NCBI GenBank assembly: GCA_937881255.1 | Contig: CALGFH010000002.1 | Location: 1-7,932 of the forward strand | Reading direction: 5' to 3' | Length of the DNA: 7,932 bases | Source of the DNA: an uncultured Actinomycetes bacterium | GTDB lineage: Bacteria; Actinomycetota; CALGFH01 | Shown: one piece after another, positions 1 through 6,162 of the stretch | Numbering within the stretch: position 1 is the stretch's first letter | Layout of the letters: the number at the start of each line of letters is the position of its first letter | Notes under the pieces: model-generated | What the model was told of the DNA's origin: nothing | The model's input: the letters and a program-made list of their open reading frames with translations, nothing else | Database searches by the model: none | Program-made: the position numbers and the translations under genes

Positions 1-422
1 GGGCCCTCGGAGATGGCCTCGATCAGGTCGCCCTTGGAGTCGTCGTCGCCCAGCTCGCGGGCGATGTCGGCGACCGCGATGATCCCGACCAGGTCGTGGC
101 CGTCGATCACCGGCAGGCGGCGGACCTTGTACTGGGCCATCGTCTTGAGGGCCTCCTGGATGGAGTCGTCGGCCCCGATGGTGACCGGCTTGCCCTCGCC
201 GAGCTCGCCGGCCCGGGTCGAGCCCGGGTCCTTGCCCTGGGCCAGCGCCTTCACGACGATGTCACGGTCGGTGAGCATGCCCTTGAGGCGGTTGTCCTCG
301 CCGCAGATGGGCATGGCCCCGAAGCCGCGGTCGGCCAGCTTCTTGGCCGCTTCGAGCAGGGTCTCGTTCTCCCCGACGCACTCGGCGTTCGGGGTCATGA
401 CGTCGCGGGCCGTCTTCGGCAT
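1..422 (-). CDS. Hrp1-like paired CBS-domain protein, C-terminus cut by window edge
   Basis: A small protein made of two CBS domains; 140 codons are visible and no stop is reached before the left edge. ATG at 422 follows a strong AGGAGGAGGG about 10 bases upstream. The first CBS repeat spans roughly residues 5-60 (TARDVM at the start, GMLTDRDIV at the end) and the second roughly 70-125 (VRRLPVI, then LVGIIAVADIA). The overall pattern closely matches mycobacterial Hrp1 (Rv2626c, 143 residues, a hypoxia/dormancy protein), so only a few residues are probably missing. Cys15 and Cys40 sit where Hrp1 has its Cys14-Cys39 disulfide, as I recall that structure. CBS pairs usually bind adenosyl nucleotides, but Hrp1 has no established ligand, so the biochemical role is open. 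It is the last gene of the minus-strand series, 66 bases after the HAD gene. Family assignment is firm; Hrp1 orthology is inference. Confidence 0.9.
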   Translation of the reverse strand, partial: MPKTARDVMTPNAECVGENETLLEAAKKLADRGFGAMPICGEDNRLKGMLTDRDIVVKALAQGKDPGSTRAGELGEGKPVTIGADDSIQEALKTMAQYKVRRLPVIDGHDLVGIIAVADIARELGDDDSKGDLIEAISEG

Positions 423-451
423 CTGCGTCGCACCCTCCTCCTGGTCGTACG

Positions 452-466
452 GTTCGTTGCCCGAAC
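452..466. repeat. Short perfect inverted repeat upstream of the CBS gene
   Basis: GTTCG, a 5-base spacer TTGCC, then CGAAC, lying 30 bases upstream of the CBS-protein start and inside the 66-base gap after the HAD gene. It could be a small operator or a weak RNA hairpin. A 5+5 match can arise by chance, so function is unproven. Confidence 0.3.
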
Positions 467-488
467 TCCTAGCCCTGAACCCGGGTCG

Positions 489-1145
489 TCAAACCGAGGC
501 AAGCGGGGTCTCGTCGAGCCGCTCGCACAGCTCGGTGAGCGACTCGAACACCGGCCCGGCGCCGGCCTGGCGCAGCTCCTGCTCGGAGAAGCCGCCGGTG
601 AGGACGGCCACCGTCGGGACCCCGGCCCGGCCGGCGGCCTGGCAGTCGAAGGTCGAGTCGCCGACCATCACCGCCTCACCGCCCCCGACCTTGTCGACGG
701 CGGTGACGACCAGGTCGGGGGCGGGCTTGGTCCGCTCGACGTCGGCCGCGGTCGTCCAGGCCTCGACCAGGTCCCGGGCCTCCAGCAGGTCCAGGTAGTG
801 GTCGACCTCGTCGGACTTGCCCGAGCTGGCCAGGACCAGCCGGTGGCCGCGCTCGTCCAGCAGCTCCAGCAGCCGGCGGGCGTCGGCGAACGGCTGCACC
901 TCGCCGATCAGGTCGGCGTACAGGGCGGTCTCGGCCGCCCGGATGCTGTCGCCCTGGCGGTCCTCGACCCGCTGGCCGGCCAGGGCGGCCACCAGCTGGT
1001 CGCCGCCCATGCCGATGTGGCGGTGGACCCGCCACGGCAGGGTCAGCCCGTGCTCGCGGAACGCGCGGAACCAGGCGATGGCGTGGTGGTAGTTGGTGTC
1101 GACCAGCGTGCCGTCGACGTCGAGCACCGCGATCGGCTTCGCCAT
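489..1145 (-). CDS. HAD-superfamily hydrolase (phosphoglycolate phosphatase-like)
   Basis: A 218-residue cytosolic haloacid-dehalogenase-type hydrolase, probably a small-molecule phosphatase. All four HAD motifs are visible. Motif I is DVDGTLVDT at 9-17, with Asp9 as nucleophile and Asp11 as acid/base. Motif II is the Ser in LASSGK near 107-108. Motif III is Lys140 in ERTKPAPD. Motif IV is VGDSTFD at 161-167, with Asp163 and Asp167 for Mg2+. A helical cap insertion between motifs I and II (about residues 18-90) fits subfamily IA, the phosphoglycolate phosphatase/beta-phosphoglucomutase type. Length is normal for that group. The substrate cannot be read from the sequence. ATG at 1145 lies 11 bases after the stop of the DJ-1/PfpI gene with only a weak GAGCGGG ahead of it, so translation is probably coupled to that gene. 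Stop is TGA at 489-491. Confidence 0.92.
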   Translation of the reverse strand: MAKPIAVLDVDGTLVDTNYHHAIAWFRAFREHGLTLPWRVHRHIGMGGDQLVAALAGQRVEDRQGDSIRAAETALYADLIGEVQPFADARRLLELLDERGHRLVLASSGKSDEVDHYLDLLEARDLVEAWTTAADVERTKPAPDLVVTAVDKVGGGEAVMVGDSTFDCQAAGRAGVPTVAVLTGGFSEQELRQAGAGPVFESLTELCERLDETPLASV

Positions 1146-1156
1146 CGCCGGCCCGC

Positions 1157-1735
1157 TCAGGCGCTCGTCGTGGCCTGGGACTGCTCGGCGTGGACGCCCT
1201 CGGCGAACTCCTCGACCAGCTTGGCGTTGAAGGCCGGCAGGTCGTCGGGCTTGCGGCTGGTGACCAGGCCGCGGTCGGTGTGGACCTCCTCGTCGACCCA
1301 GGTCCCGCCGGCGTTCTCCACGTCGGTGCGGATGCTCGGCCAGGACGTCAGCGTGCGGCCCTTGACAACGCCCGCCTCGACCAGCGTCCAGGCGCCGTGG
1401 CAGATCGAGCCCACCGGCTTGCCGGCCTCGAAGAACGAGCGCACGAACTGGACGGCGTCGGGGTCGTTGCGCAGGAAGTCGGGGTTGGCGACCCCGCCGG
1501 GCAGGACCAGCCCGTCGTACTGGTCGGCGCTGGCCTCGGCCACGGCCTTGTCGACCGGGAAGGTGTCGCCCTTGTCGAGGTGGTTGAAGCCCTGGATCTC
1601 GCCGGCCTCCAGCGACACCAGGTGGGCGGTGCCCCCGGCCTGCTCGACCGCCTTGCGGGGCTCGGTGTACTCGATCTGCTCGACGCCGTCGGTTGCCAGG
1701 AACGCGATGGTCTTGCCCTGCAGCTCGCCTGCCAC
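1157..1735 (-). CDS. DJ-1/PfpI family protein (type 1 glutamine amidotransferase-like; deglycase/stress protein)
   Basis: A 192-residue protein of the PfpI/YhbO/DJ-1 family. The start is GTG at 1735, chosen because AGGAGG lies 5 bases upstream. The nucleophile-elbow motif SICHGAW at 110-116 gives Cys112 and His113. Glu19 in DGVEQIEYTEPRKA is the conserved acidic residue near the nucleophile. Other family signatures are the EIQGFNHLDKGDTFPVD region (46-62) and LVLPGG (76-81). Family members have been described as intracellular proteases, glyoxalase III, or deglycases that repair methylglyoxal-damaged protein and nucleotides. Which activity applies here cannot be told, and the reported deglycase activity is debated. 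The gene follows prs by 72 bases and precedes the HAD hydrolase by 11 bases, so the two probably form a small stress or metabolite-repair pair. The pairing is inference. Confidence 0.93.
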   Translation of the reverse strand: MAGELQGKTIAFLATDGVEQIEYTEPRKAVEQAGGTAHLVSLEAGEIQGFNHLDKGDTFPVDKAVAEASADQYDGLVLPGGVANPDFLRNDPDAVQFVRSFFEAGKPVGSICHGAWTLVEAGVVKGRTLTSWPSIRTDVENAGGTWVDEEVHTDRGLVTSRKPDDLPAFNAKLVEEFAEGVHAEQSQATTSA

Positions 1736-1781
1736 GTGCTCCTCCTGTTCGAGGACGGGACTACGTCACCCCTAAGGATTG

Positions 1782-1807
1782 ACGCCGCCCGCGTGGCTCA
1801 AACAGCC
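1782..1807 (-). other. Two tandem small hairpins just after prs
   Basis: Two adjacent 13-base inverted repeats sit directly after the prs stop codon: GGCT-N5-AGCC (1795-1807) and ACGC-N5-GCGT (1782-1794). Each has a 4-bp stem and a 5-base loop. There is no T-tract, so a strong intrinsic terminator is unlikely. They could attenuate read-through or protect the 3' end of the upstream message. The short stems make chance a real possibility. Confidence 0.25.
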
Positions 1808-2809
1808 TCAGAGCTGGTTCTGGTCGTTGAAGATCTCGGAGACGCTGGCGTCCTCGAACACCGCCCGGATGGCGTCGGCGACGATGCCGGCCACCGACAG
1901 CACCCGGATCTTGTCGATCTTCTGGTCCTCGGCCAGGGGCAGGGTGTTGGTGACCACGACCTCGCCGATGGGGGCGTTCTTGAGCCGGTCGATGGCCGGG
2001 CCGGAGAAGATCCCGTGGGTGGCGGCGGCCGTCACCCGCTCGGCGCCGCTGGCCATCAGCACCTCGGCCCCCTGGACGATGGTGCCGGCGGTGTCGATCA
2101 TGTCGTCGATCAGCACGCACTGGCGGCCGTCGACCTCGCCGACCACCTCGCGGACCTCGATCTTGTGGGCCTCGCTGCGGCTGCGCCGCTTGTGCAGGAA
2201 GGCCAGGGGGGCGCCGAGCTGGCCGGCCATCTTCTCGGCCGTCCTGACCCGCCCGGCGTCGGGGGCGACCACCACCAGGTCGCGGCCCTCGCAGCTGGTG
2301 CGGATGTGCTCGCCCAGCACCGGCATGGCCGTCAGGTGGTCGACCGGCCCGTCGAAGAACCCCTGGATCTGCCCGGAGTGCAGGTCCATGGTGATCAGCC
2401 GGTCGGCCCCGGCGGTGTCGAGCATGTCGGCCACCAGCTTGGCCGAGATGGGCTCGCGGCCCCGGCCCTTCTTGTCCTGGCGGGAGTAGCCGTAGTAGGG
2501 GACGACGGCGCTGATCCGCTTGGCCGACGCCCGCTTGAGGGCGTCGATCATGATCAGCTGCTCCATGATCCGCTCGTTCACCGGAGCGCTGTGGGTCTGG
2601 ATCACGAACGCGTCGGTGCCGCGCACGCTCTCCCCGAACCGGGCGTAGGTCTCGCCGTTGGCGAAGTCCCGGACCTCCACCGAGCCGCACTCGATCCCGA
2701 GGTGTCCGGCCACCTCGTTGGCCAGCTCCTTGCTGGCCCGTCCCGCGAACAGCATCAGGTGCCTGCGCCCAAGCGCCTCCACCTGCTTGGGCGTCACACC
2801 GTTGCTCAC
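1808..2809 (-). CDS. prs: Ribose-phosphate pyrophosphokinase (PRPP synthetase, class I)
   Basis: Makes 5-phosphoribosyl-1-pyrophosphate from ribose 5-phosphate and ATP, for purine, pyrimidine, histidine, tryptophan and NAD synthesis in the cytosol. The 333 residues match the family length. Visible signatures in order: FANGE at 49-53; the PYYGYSRQDKK segment around 104-114 (ATP-binding region); DLHSGQIQGFF at 142-152 with the metal/ATP-contacting His144; VAPDAG at 181-186; the catalytic flexible-loop basic residues in HKRRSR near 206-211 (Lys207, Arg209); and the PRPP-binding loop DDMIDTAGT at 235-243. The start is GTG at 2809, supported by GGGGAGG 5 bases upstream. That ribosome-binding site begins directly after the glmU stop, and the gene gap is 13 bases, so coupled translation with glmU is likely. 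The glmU-prs pairing is typical of actinobacteria and other bacteria. Confidence 0.98.
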   Translation of the reverse strand: MSNGVTPKQVEALGRRHLMLFAGRASKELANEVAGHLGIECGSVEVRDFANGETYARFGESVRGTDAFVIQTHSAPVNERIMEQLIMIDALKRASAKRISAVVPYYGYSRQDKKGRGREPISAKLVADMLDTAGADRLITMDLHSGQIQGFFDGPVDHLTAMPVLGEHIRTSCEGRDLVVVAPDAGRVRTAEKMAGQLGAPLAFLHKRRSRSEAHKIEVREVVGEVDGRQCVLIDDMIDTAGTIVQGAEVLMASGAERVTAAATHGIFSGPAIDRLKNAPIGEVVVTNTLPLAEDQKIDKIRVLSVAGIVADAIRAVFEDASVSEIFNDQNQL

Positions 2810-2822
2810 CGTCGCCTCCCCG

Positions 2823-4211
2823 TCACTCCTTGGTCCTCTGTCGGCGGCGCCTGGCCGCCCAGCCCTCGATGGTCCGCTGGTCGGAGCGTTCGATGGCGAG
2901 GGCGTCGGGCGGCACGTCCTTGGTGATCGTCGAACCGGCGGCGGTCTGGGCCCCGTTCCCGACCGTCACGGGGGCTACCAGCATGGTATCGGATCCGATG
3001 AAGGCGCCGTCACCGACGGTCGTCCGGTGCTTGCGGGCGCCGTCGTAGTTGACGAACACGGTGCCGGCGCCGACGTTGGCCCCGGCGCCGATGTCGGCGT
3101 CGCCGACGTAGCTGAGGTGCGGGACCTTGGACCCGGGGCCGACCACCGAGTTCTTGACCTCGACGAAGGTGCCGGCCTTGGAGCCCTCGGCCAGCTCGGT
3201 GCCGGGCCGCAGGGAGGCGAACGGGCCGACCACCACCCGCGGGCCGATGGTGGACTGGAGGGCCACGGCCTGGGCGACGGTGGCGTCGTCGCCGACGGTG
3301 CAGCCGACCAGGCGCACGTTGGGCCCGAGGCGGCAGCGGGCCCCGACCCGGGTGCCGCGCTCCAGGAAGGTCAGCGGGGCCAGCACGGTGTCCTGGCCGA
3401 CCTCGACGTCGGCGTCGACGAAGGTGGTCGCCGGGTCGGTGACGGTGACCCCGCCCAGCATCAGCCGCTCCAGCAGCCGCCGGCGCAGCACCGCCTCGGC
3501 CGCGGCCAGCTCGACCCGGTCGTTGACCCCCATGACCTCCTCCTCCGGCCCCTCGGCGGTGACCAGCTGGCCCCCGCCGGCCAGCACCTTGGGGACCAGG
3601 TCGGGCAGGTAGTACTCGCCCTGGTCGTTGTCGGGGCGCAGCTCGGAGAGGCCGTTCAGGACCGGCCGCCGGAACACGTACATACCGGCGCTGACCTCGC
3701 GGATGGCGCGCTGGGTTGGGGTGGCGTCGCGCTCCTCGACGATCCTGGTGACGGCGCCGTCGGGGTCGCGCAGCACCCGGCCGAGGCCCGTCGGGTCGGT
3801 CATGGTGCAGGTGAGCAGGGTGGCGTCCGCCCTGGCCGAGCGGTGGGCGTCCACCAGCCCCTCCAGCAGCTCGGCCGAGACCAGCGGGGTGTCGCCGAAC
3901 AGGACCAGGACGTCCCCGTCGCCCTCCAGCAGGGGCAGGGCCGCGGCCAGGGCGTCGCCGGTGCCCCGCTGGGCGGCCTGGGTGGCGAAGACGACCGGGC
4001 CCAGGTCGAACCCGTCGGTGGCGGCGGTCACCTGGTCGGCGCCGTTGCCGACGACCACCACCGTCCGTTCGGCCTTGAGCGGGGCCGCGGCGGCGAGCAC
4101 GTGCCACAGCAGCGGCCGGCCGGCGACCGGGTGCAGCGGCTTGGGCAGGGCCGAGCGGAAGCGCTTGCCTTCCCCGGCGGCGAGCACGACGACGGTCAGG
4201 CTCTCGCCCAT
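2823..4211 (-). CDS. glmU: Bifunctional UDP-GlcNAc pyrophosphorylase / glucosamine-1-phosphate N-acetyltransferase
   Basis: Catalyses the last two steps to UDP-GlcNAc, the peptidoglycan precursor. The C-terminal domain acetylates GlcN-1-P with acetyl-CoA, and the N-terminal domain transfers UMP from UTP. The 462 residues fit the family. The nucleotidyltransferase domain (about 1-235) shows LAAGEGKRF (10-18), Lys24 in LPKPLHP, QRGTGDA (81-87), FGDTPL with metal ligand Asp107, DNDQGEYYLPD (194-204), and Asn230 in GVND. The left-handed beta-helix (about 255-450) shows LRPGTE (334-339), VEVKNS (349-354), HLSYVGDADIG with His365 and Tyr368, NYDGARKHRT (388-397) and GSDTMLVAP (406-414). ATG at 4211 is preceded by GGGGGA at 4 bases. 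Longer in-frame extensions would run through the tRNA gene and are rejected. GTGDA replaces the GTGHA familiar from E. coli, which looks like family variation. Confidence 0.98.
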   Translation of the reverse strand: MGESLTVVVLAAGEGKRFRSALPKPLHPVAGRPLLWHVLAAAAPLKAERTVVVVGNGADQVTAATDGFDLGPVVFATQAAQRGTGDALAAALPLLEGDGDVLVLFGDTPLVSAELLEGLVDAHRSARADATLLTCTMTDPTGLGRVLRDPDGAVTRIVEERDATPTQRAIREVSAGMYVFRRPVLNGLSELRPDNDQGEYYLPDLVPKVLAGGGQLVTAEGPEEEVMGVNDRVELAAAEAVLRRRLLERLMLGGVTVTDPATTFVDADVEVGQDTVLAPLTFLERGTRVGARCRLGPNVRLVGCTVGDDATVAQAVALQSTIGPRVVVGPFASLRPGTELAEGSKAGTFVEVKNSVVGPGSKVPHLSYVGDADIGAGANVGAGTVFVNYDGARKHRTTVGDGAFIGSDTMLVAPVTVGNGAQTAAGSTITKDVPPDALAIERSDQRTIEGWAARRRRQRTKE

Positions 4212-4242
4212 CGGGTCCCCCGTTCCTCGATGATCCTCGGAG

Positions 4243-4314
4243 CTGGCGGGCAAGGACTCGAACCTTGACCTGACGGCTCCAAAGGCCGCCGTGCTGCCAT
4301 TACACCACCCGCCA
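4243..4314 (-). tRNA. tRNA-Gln, anticodon UUG
   Basis: A complete 72-base cloverleaf. The acceptor stem TGGCGGG pairs with CCCGCCA (U1-A72, as usual in bacterial tRNA-Gln), followed by discriminator G at 4243. The D arm is GTGT/GCAC. The anticodon stem is GCGGC/GCCGT with loop CTTTGGA, placing anticodon TTG at 4280-4282. The T arm is CAAGG-TTCGAGT-CCTTG. The 3' CCA is not encoded (GCT follows), so it must be added after transcription, as for many actinobacterial tRNAs. The gene sits 15 bases after the ispE stop and 31 bases before the glmU start on the same strand. It is therefore probably cut from a polycistronic transcript by RNase P and 3' processing enzymes, unless it has a promoter inside ispE. 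Confidence 0.97.
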
Positions 4315-4329
4315 GGGCTGGTCCCGAGG

Positions 4330-5250
4330 TTACCCGAAGGTGACGCCCGGGACCGGGCCCCTGGCCACCTCGACCCGGGCGAAGCCGGACTGGACGGCCC
4401 TGGCCACCTGGGTGGCATGGTCCTCGTCGGTGCAGAGGCCGAGCATGGTGGGGCCACTGCCGCTCATGATGGCGCCGAGGGCCCCGGCCTCGAGCAGCCG
4501 CCGCTTGGACTTGGCCAGGCCGGGCAGCAGGTCGAAGGCGGCCGGCTCCAGGTCGTTGGAGAGGGCTCCGGCCAGCTGCCGGGCGTCGCCGACGGCCAGG
4601 GCGGCCAGCAGGTCGTCGGGCCAGCGGCCCTCCAGCGGGGCGGCCAGGCCGAGCTCGTCGAAGTGGTCGTAGACGTCCTGGGTGGCCAGCCGCTCGTGGT
4701 CGATGCCAACGACCCACCAGGTGCTGCCCTTGCTCGGCACCTCGCGGATCTTGTCCCCCCGCCCGGTGGCCACCCCGGACCCGCCGGCGATGCAGAAGGG
4801 CACGTCCGAGCCGACCTCGGCGGCCATGGTGTGCAGGTTGACCGTTGGCAGGTGCAGGCCCCACAGCCGGTCCAGGGCGATCAGGGCGGCGGCCCCGTCG
4901 GCGCTGCCGCCGCCGAGGCCGGCCGAGACCGGGATGCCCTTGCGGAGCCGGAAGCGGGCCCCCGGCAGGTCCCGGGAGCGCCGGGCCAGCTCGCGGGCCG
5001 CCACCAGCACCAGGTTGGTCTCGTCGGGGGGCAGGCCGCCGCCCTCGACCTCCAGGCCCAGCCCCTCGGGCACGACCTCGACCTCCAGCTCGTCCCAGAT
5101 GGCGATCGACTGGAGCACCGAGACGACCTCGTGGTAGCGGCCGTCGGCCCGCAGCGGCCCCACGTACAGGCCGAGGTTGACCTTGGCCGCGGCCCGGGCC
5201 CGCAGCGACGTCTGGGGCGCGTCTCCTGGCTGGCGTTGCGAACTGGCCAC
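4330..5250 (-). CDS. ispE: 4-diphosphocytidyl-2-C-methyl-D-erythritol kinase
   Basis: Phosphorylates CDP-methylerythritol with ATP in the MEP (non-mevalonate) isoprenoid pathway. It is a GHMP-superfamily kinase. With the GTG start at 5250 it has 306 residues, a normal length. Key features are AAAKVNLGL (20-28, with Lys23 and Asn25 in the substrate site), GRYHEVVSV (37-45), the ATP-binding GLGGGSADGAA (111-121), GSDVPF with the presumed catalytic Asp149, and the C-terminal SGSGPT (263-268). GTG at 5250 is chosen because GGGGAGGG lies 6 bases upstream. An ATG at 5283 is in frame but has no good ribosome-binding site. The stop is TAA at 4330-4332. The frame is open upstream straight into rsmA, so part or all of the protein may be made as a fusion (see the 4330-6162 entry). 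Confidence 0.95.
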   Translation of the reverse strand: MASSQRQPGDAPQTSLRARAAAKVNLGLYVGPLRADGRYHEVVSVLQSIAIWDELEVEVVPEGLGLEVEGGGLPPDETNLVLVAARELARRSRDLPGARFRLRKGIPVSAGLGGGSADGAAALIALDRLWGLHLPTVNLHTMAAEVGSDVPFCIAGGSGVATGRGDKIREVPSKGSTWWVVGIDHERLATQDVYDHFDELGLAAPLEGRWPDDLLAALAVGDARQLAGALSNDLEPAAFDLLPGLAKSKRRLLEAGALGAIMSGSGPTMLGLCTDEDHATQVARAVQSGFARVEVARGPVPGVTFG

Positions 5251-6162
5251 GAGCGTCCCTCCCCGACGTCGATGCCCGGGCATGGTAGCTGCGGCCGGCG
5301 ATCGGTTCAAAAGCGACGTCGAACGCTGACGGGTGAGGGCGGCGAAGGCGGCCACGTCGAGCCGTTCGGCGCGAAGGCCCAGGTCGACCCCGGCGGCCTG
5401 GCCGAGGGCCTCGACCCCGGCCGCGTCCAGGCCGAGGCCGCGCAGGGCGTTGCGCAGGGTCTTGCGCCGCTGGCCGAAGGCGGCGTCGATGACCTGGCTC
5501 AGCTCGGCCTGGTCGAGCCCGGCCACCGCCGGGTGCTGGCGGCGGGTCACGCCGAGCAGGACCGAGTCGACGCGGGGCTCGGGGACGAACACGCGCCGGC
5601 TCACCGGGGACAGGACGCGGGCGCTGGCCTGGGCGGCCAGCTTGGCGCTGGGGGCGCCGTAGGCGGCCGACCCGGGGGCCGCGGCCAGCCGCTCCCCGAC
5701 CTCGCGCTGCACCATGACCACCAGGTGGCCGATGGCCGGGGCCTCGGCCAGCACCTTGAGGACCAGGGTGGCGGCGATGTTGTAGGGCAGGTTGGCGACC
5801 AGCCGCCCGGCCGGGGCGAGGGCGGCCAGGTCGACCTTGAGGGCGTCGGCCAGCTCGACCCGGACCAGGGGGTCGTCGCCCAGCACCTCGGCCAGGGCCG
5901 GGAGCAGGCGCGGGTCGGCCTCCACGGCCACCACCGCCGCCCCGGCCTCGCGCAGGGCCAGGGTCAGGCTGCCCAGCCCGGGGCCGATCTCCAGCACCGT
6001 CTCGCCCGGCTCGATCCCGCCGAGGCGGGCCACCTTGCGGGCGGTGTTGGGGTCGGCCAGGTAGTGCTGGCCAAGCGCCTTGCTGGGCCGCAGCTCGTGG
6101 CGGGCCAGCAGCTCCCGCACCCGGCTGGGGGTTAGCAGGGCCCGCGGCGGCTCCTCAGCCAC
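5251..6162 (-). CDS. rsmA: 16S rRNA (adenine1518/1519-N6) dimethyltransferase, no stop of its own
   Basis: RsmA (KsgA) uses S-adenosylmethionine to dimethylate two adjacent adenines in the 3'-terminal hairpin of 16S rRNA during 30S maturation. Signatures: SKALGQHYL (27-35), SAM-binding EIGPGLGSLT (58-67), VEADPR (80-85), the catalytic NLPYNIA (124-130), VPEPRVDSVLL (193-203), FGQRRKTLRNAL (229-240) and RAERLDVAAFAAL (264-276). The conserved domain is complete. GTG at 6162 overlaps the tatD stop by 8 bases, and no good Shine-Dalgarno precedes it, so translation is probably coupled to tatD. The family is usually about 260-290 residues, which would put the natural end near 5305-5325, but no stop occurs in frame. 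The left boundary given here is simply the base before the ispE GTG. Confidence 0.93.
5257..5264 (-). promoter_or_regulatory. Strong ribosome-binding site for ispE inside the open rsmA frame
   Basis: GGGGAGGG on the minus strand, 6 bases before GTG at 5250. It is as good as the sites of prs and the DJ-1 gene. It decides the ispE start and is the main evidence that IspE can be made separately from RsmA. Confidence 0.7.

Larger units (their letters stand above)
4330..6162 (-). other. Uninterrupted RsmA-IspE reading frame (possible fusion protein)
   Basis: From GTG at 6162 to TAA at 4330 the frame is open for 610 codons. It covers a complete RsmA (about residues 1-280), a linker of about 35 residues rich in Arg, Ser and Ala (about 281-318), and a complete IspE. 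No stop lies in this frame at the junction. The only minus-strand stop triplet between about 5251 and 5340 is TGA at 5307-5309, which is in another frame. Either a two-domain protein is made, or ispE is also started internally at 5250, or the sequence carries a one-base error that hides the rsmA stop. The open frame is seen directly; which product exists is inference. Confidence 0.6.

Noticed and set aside
4355..4415. Repeated CCCTGGCCACCT words in this stretch
   Set aside because: They encode similar Ala/Val/Arg runs at the end of ispE and reflect codon bias rather than a repeat element.
4212..4457. N-terminal extension of GlmU by 82 codons
   Set aside because: It would run through the whole tRNA-Gln gene and the end of ispE. 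The conserved GlmU N-terminus begins right after ATG 4211, which has its own ribosome-binding site.
96..6135. Very long plus-strand open frames (for example 96-1775, 1190-2926, 2658-4268, 4291-6135)
   Set aside because: They lie opposite well-identified minus-strand genes. Their translations are low-complexity Gly/Ala/Val/Asp/Gln-rich strings without family motifs, as expected from antisense frames in GC-rich coding DNA.
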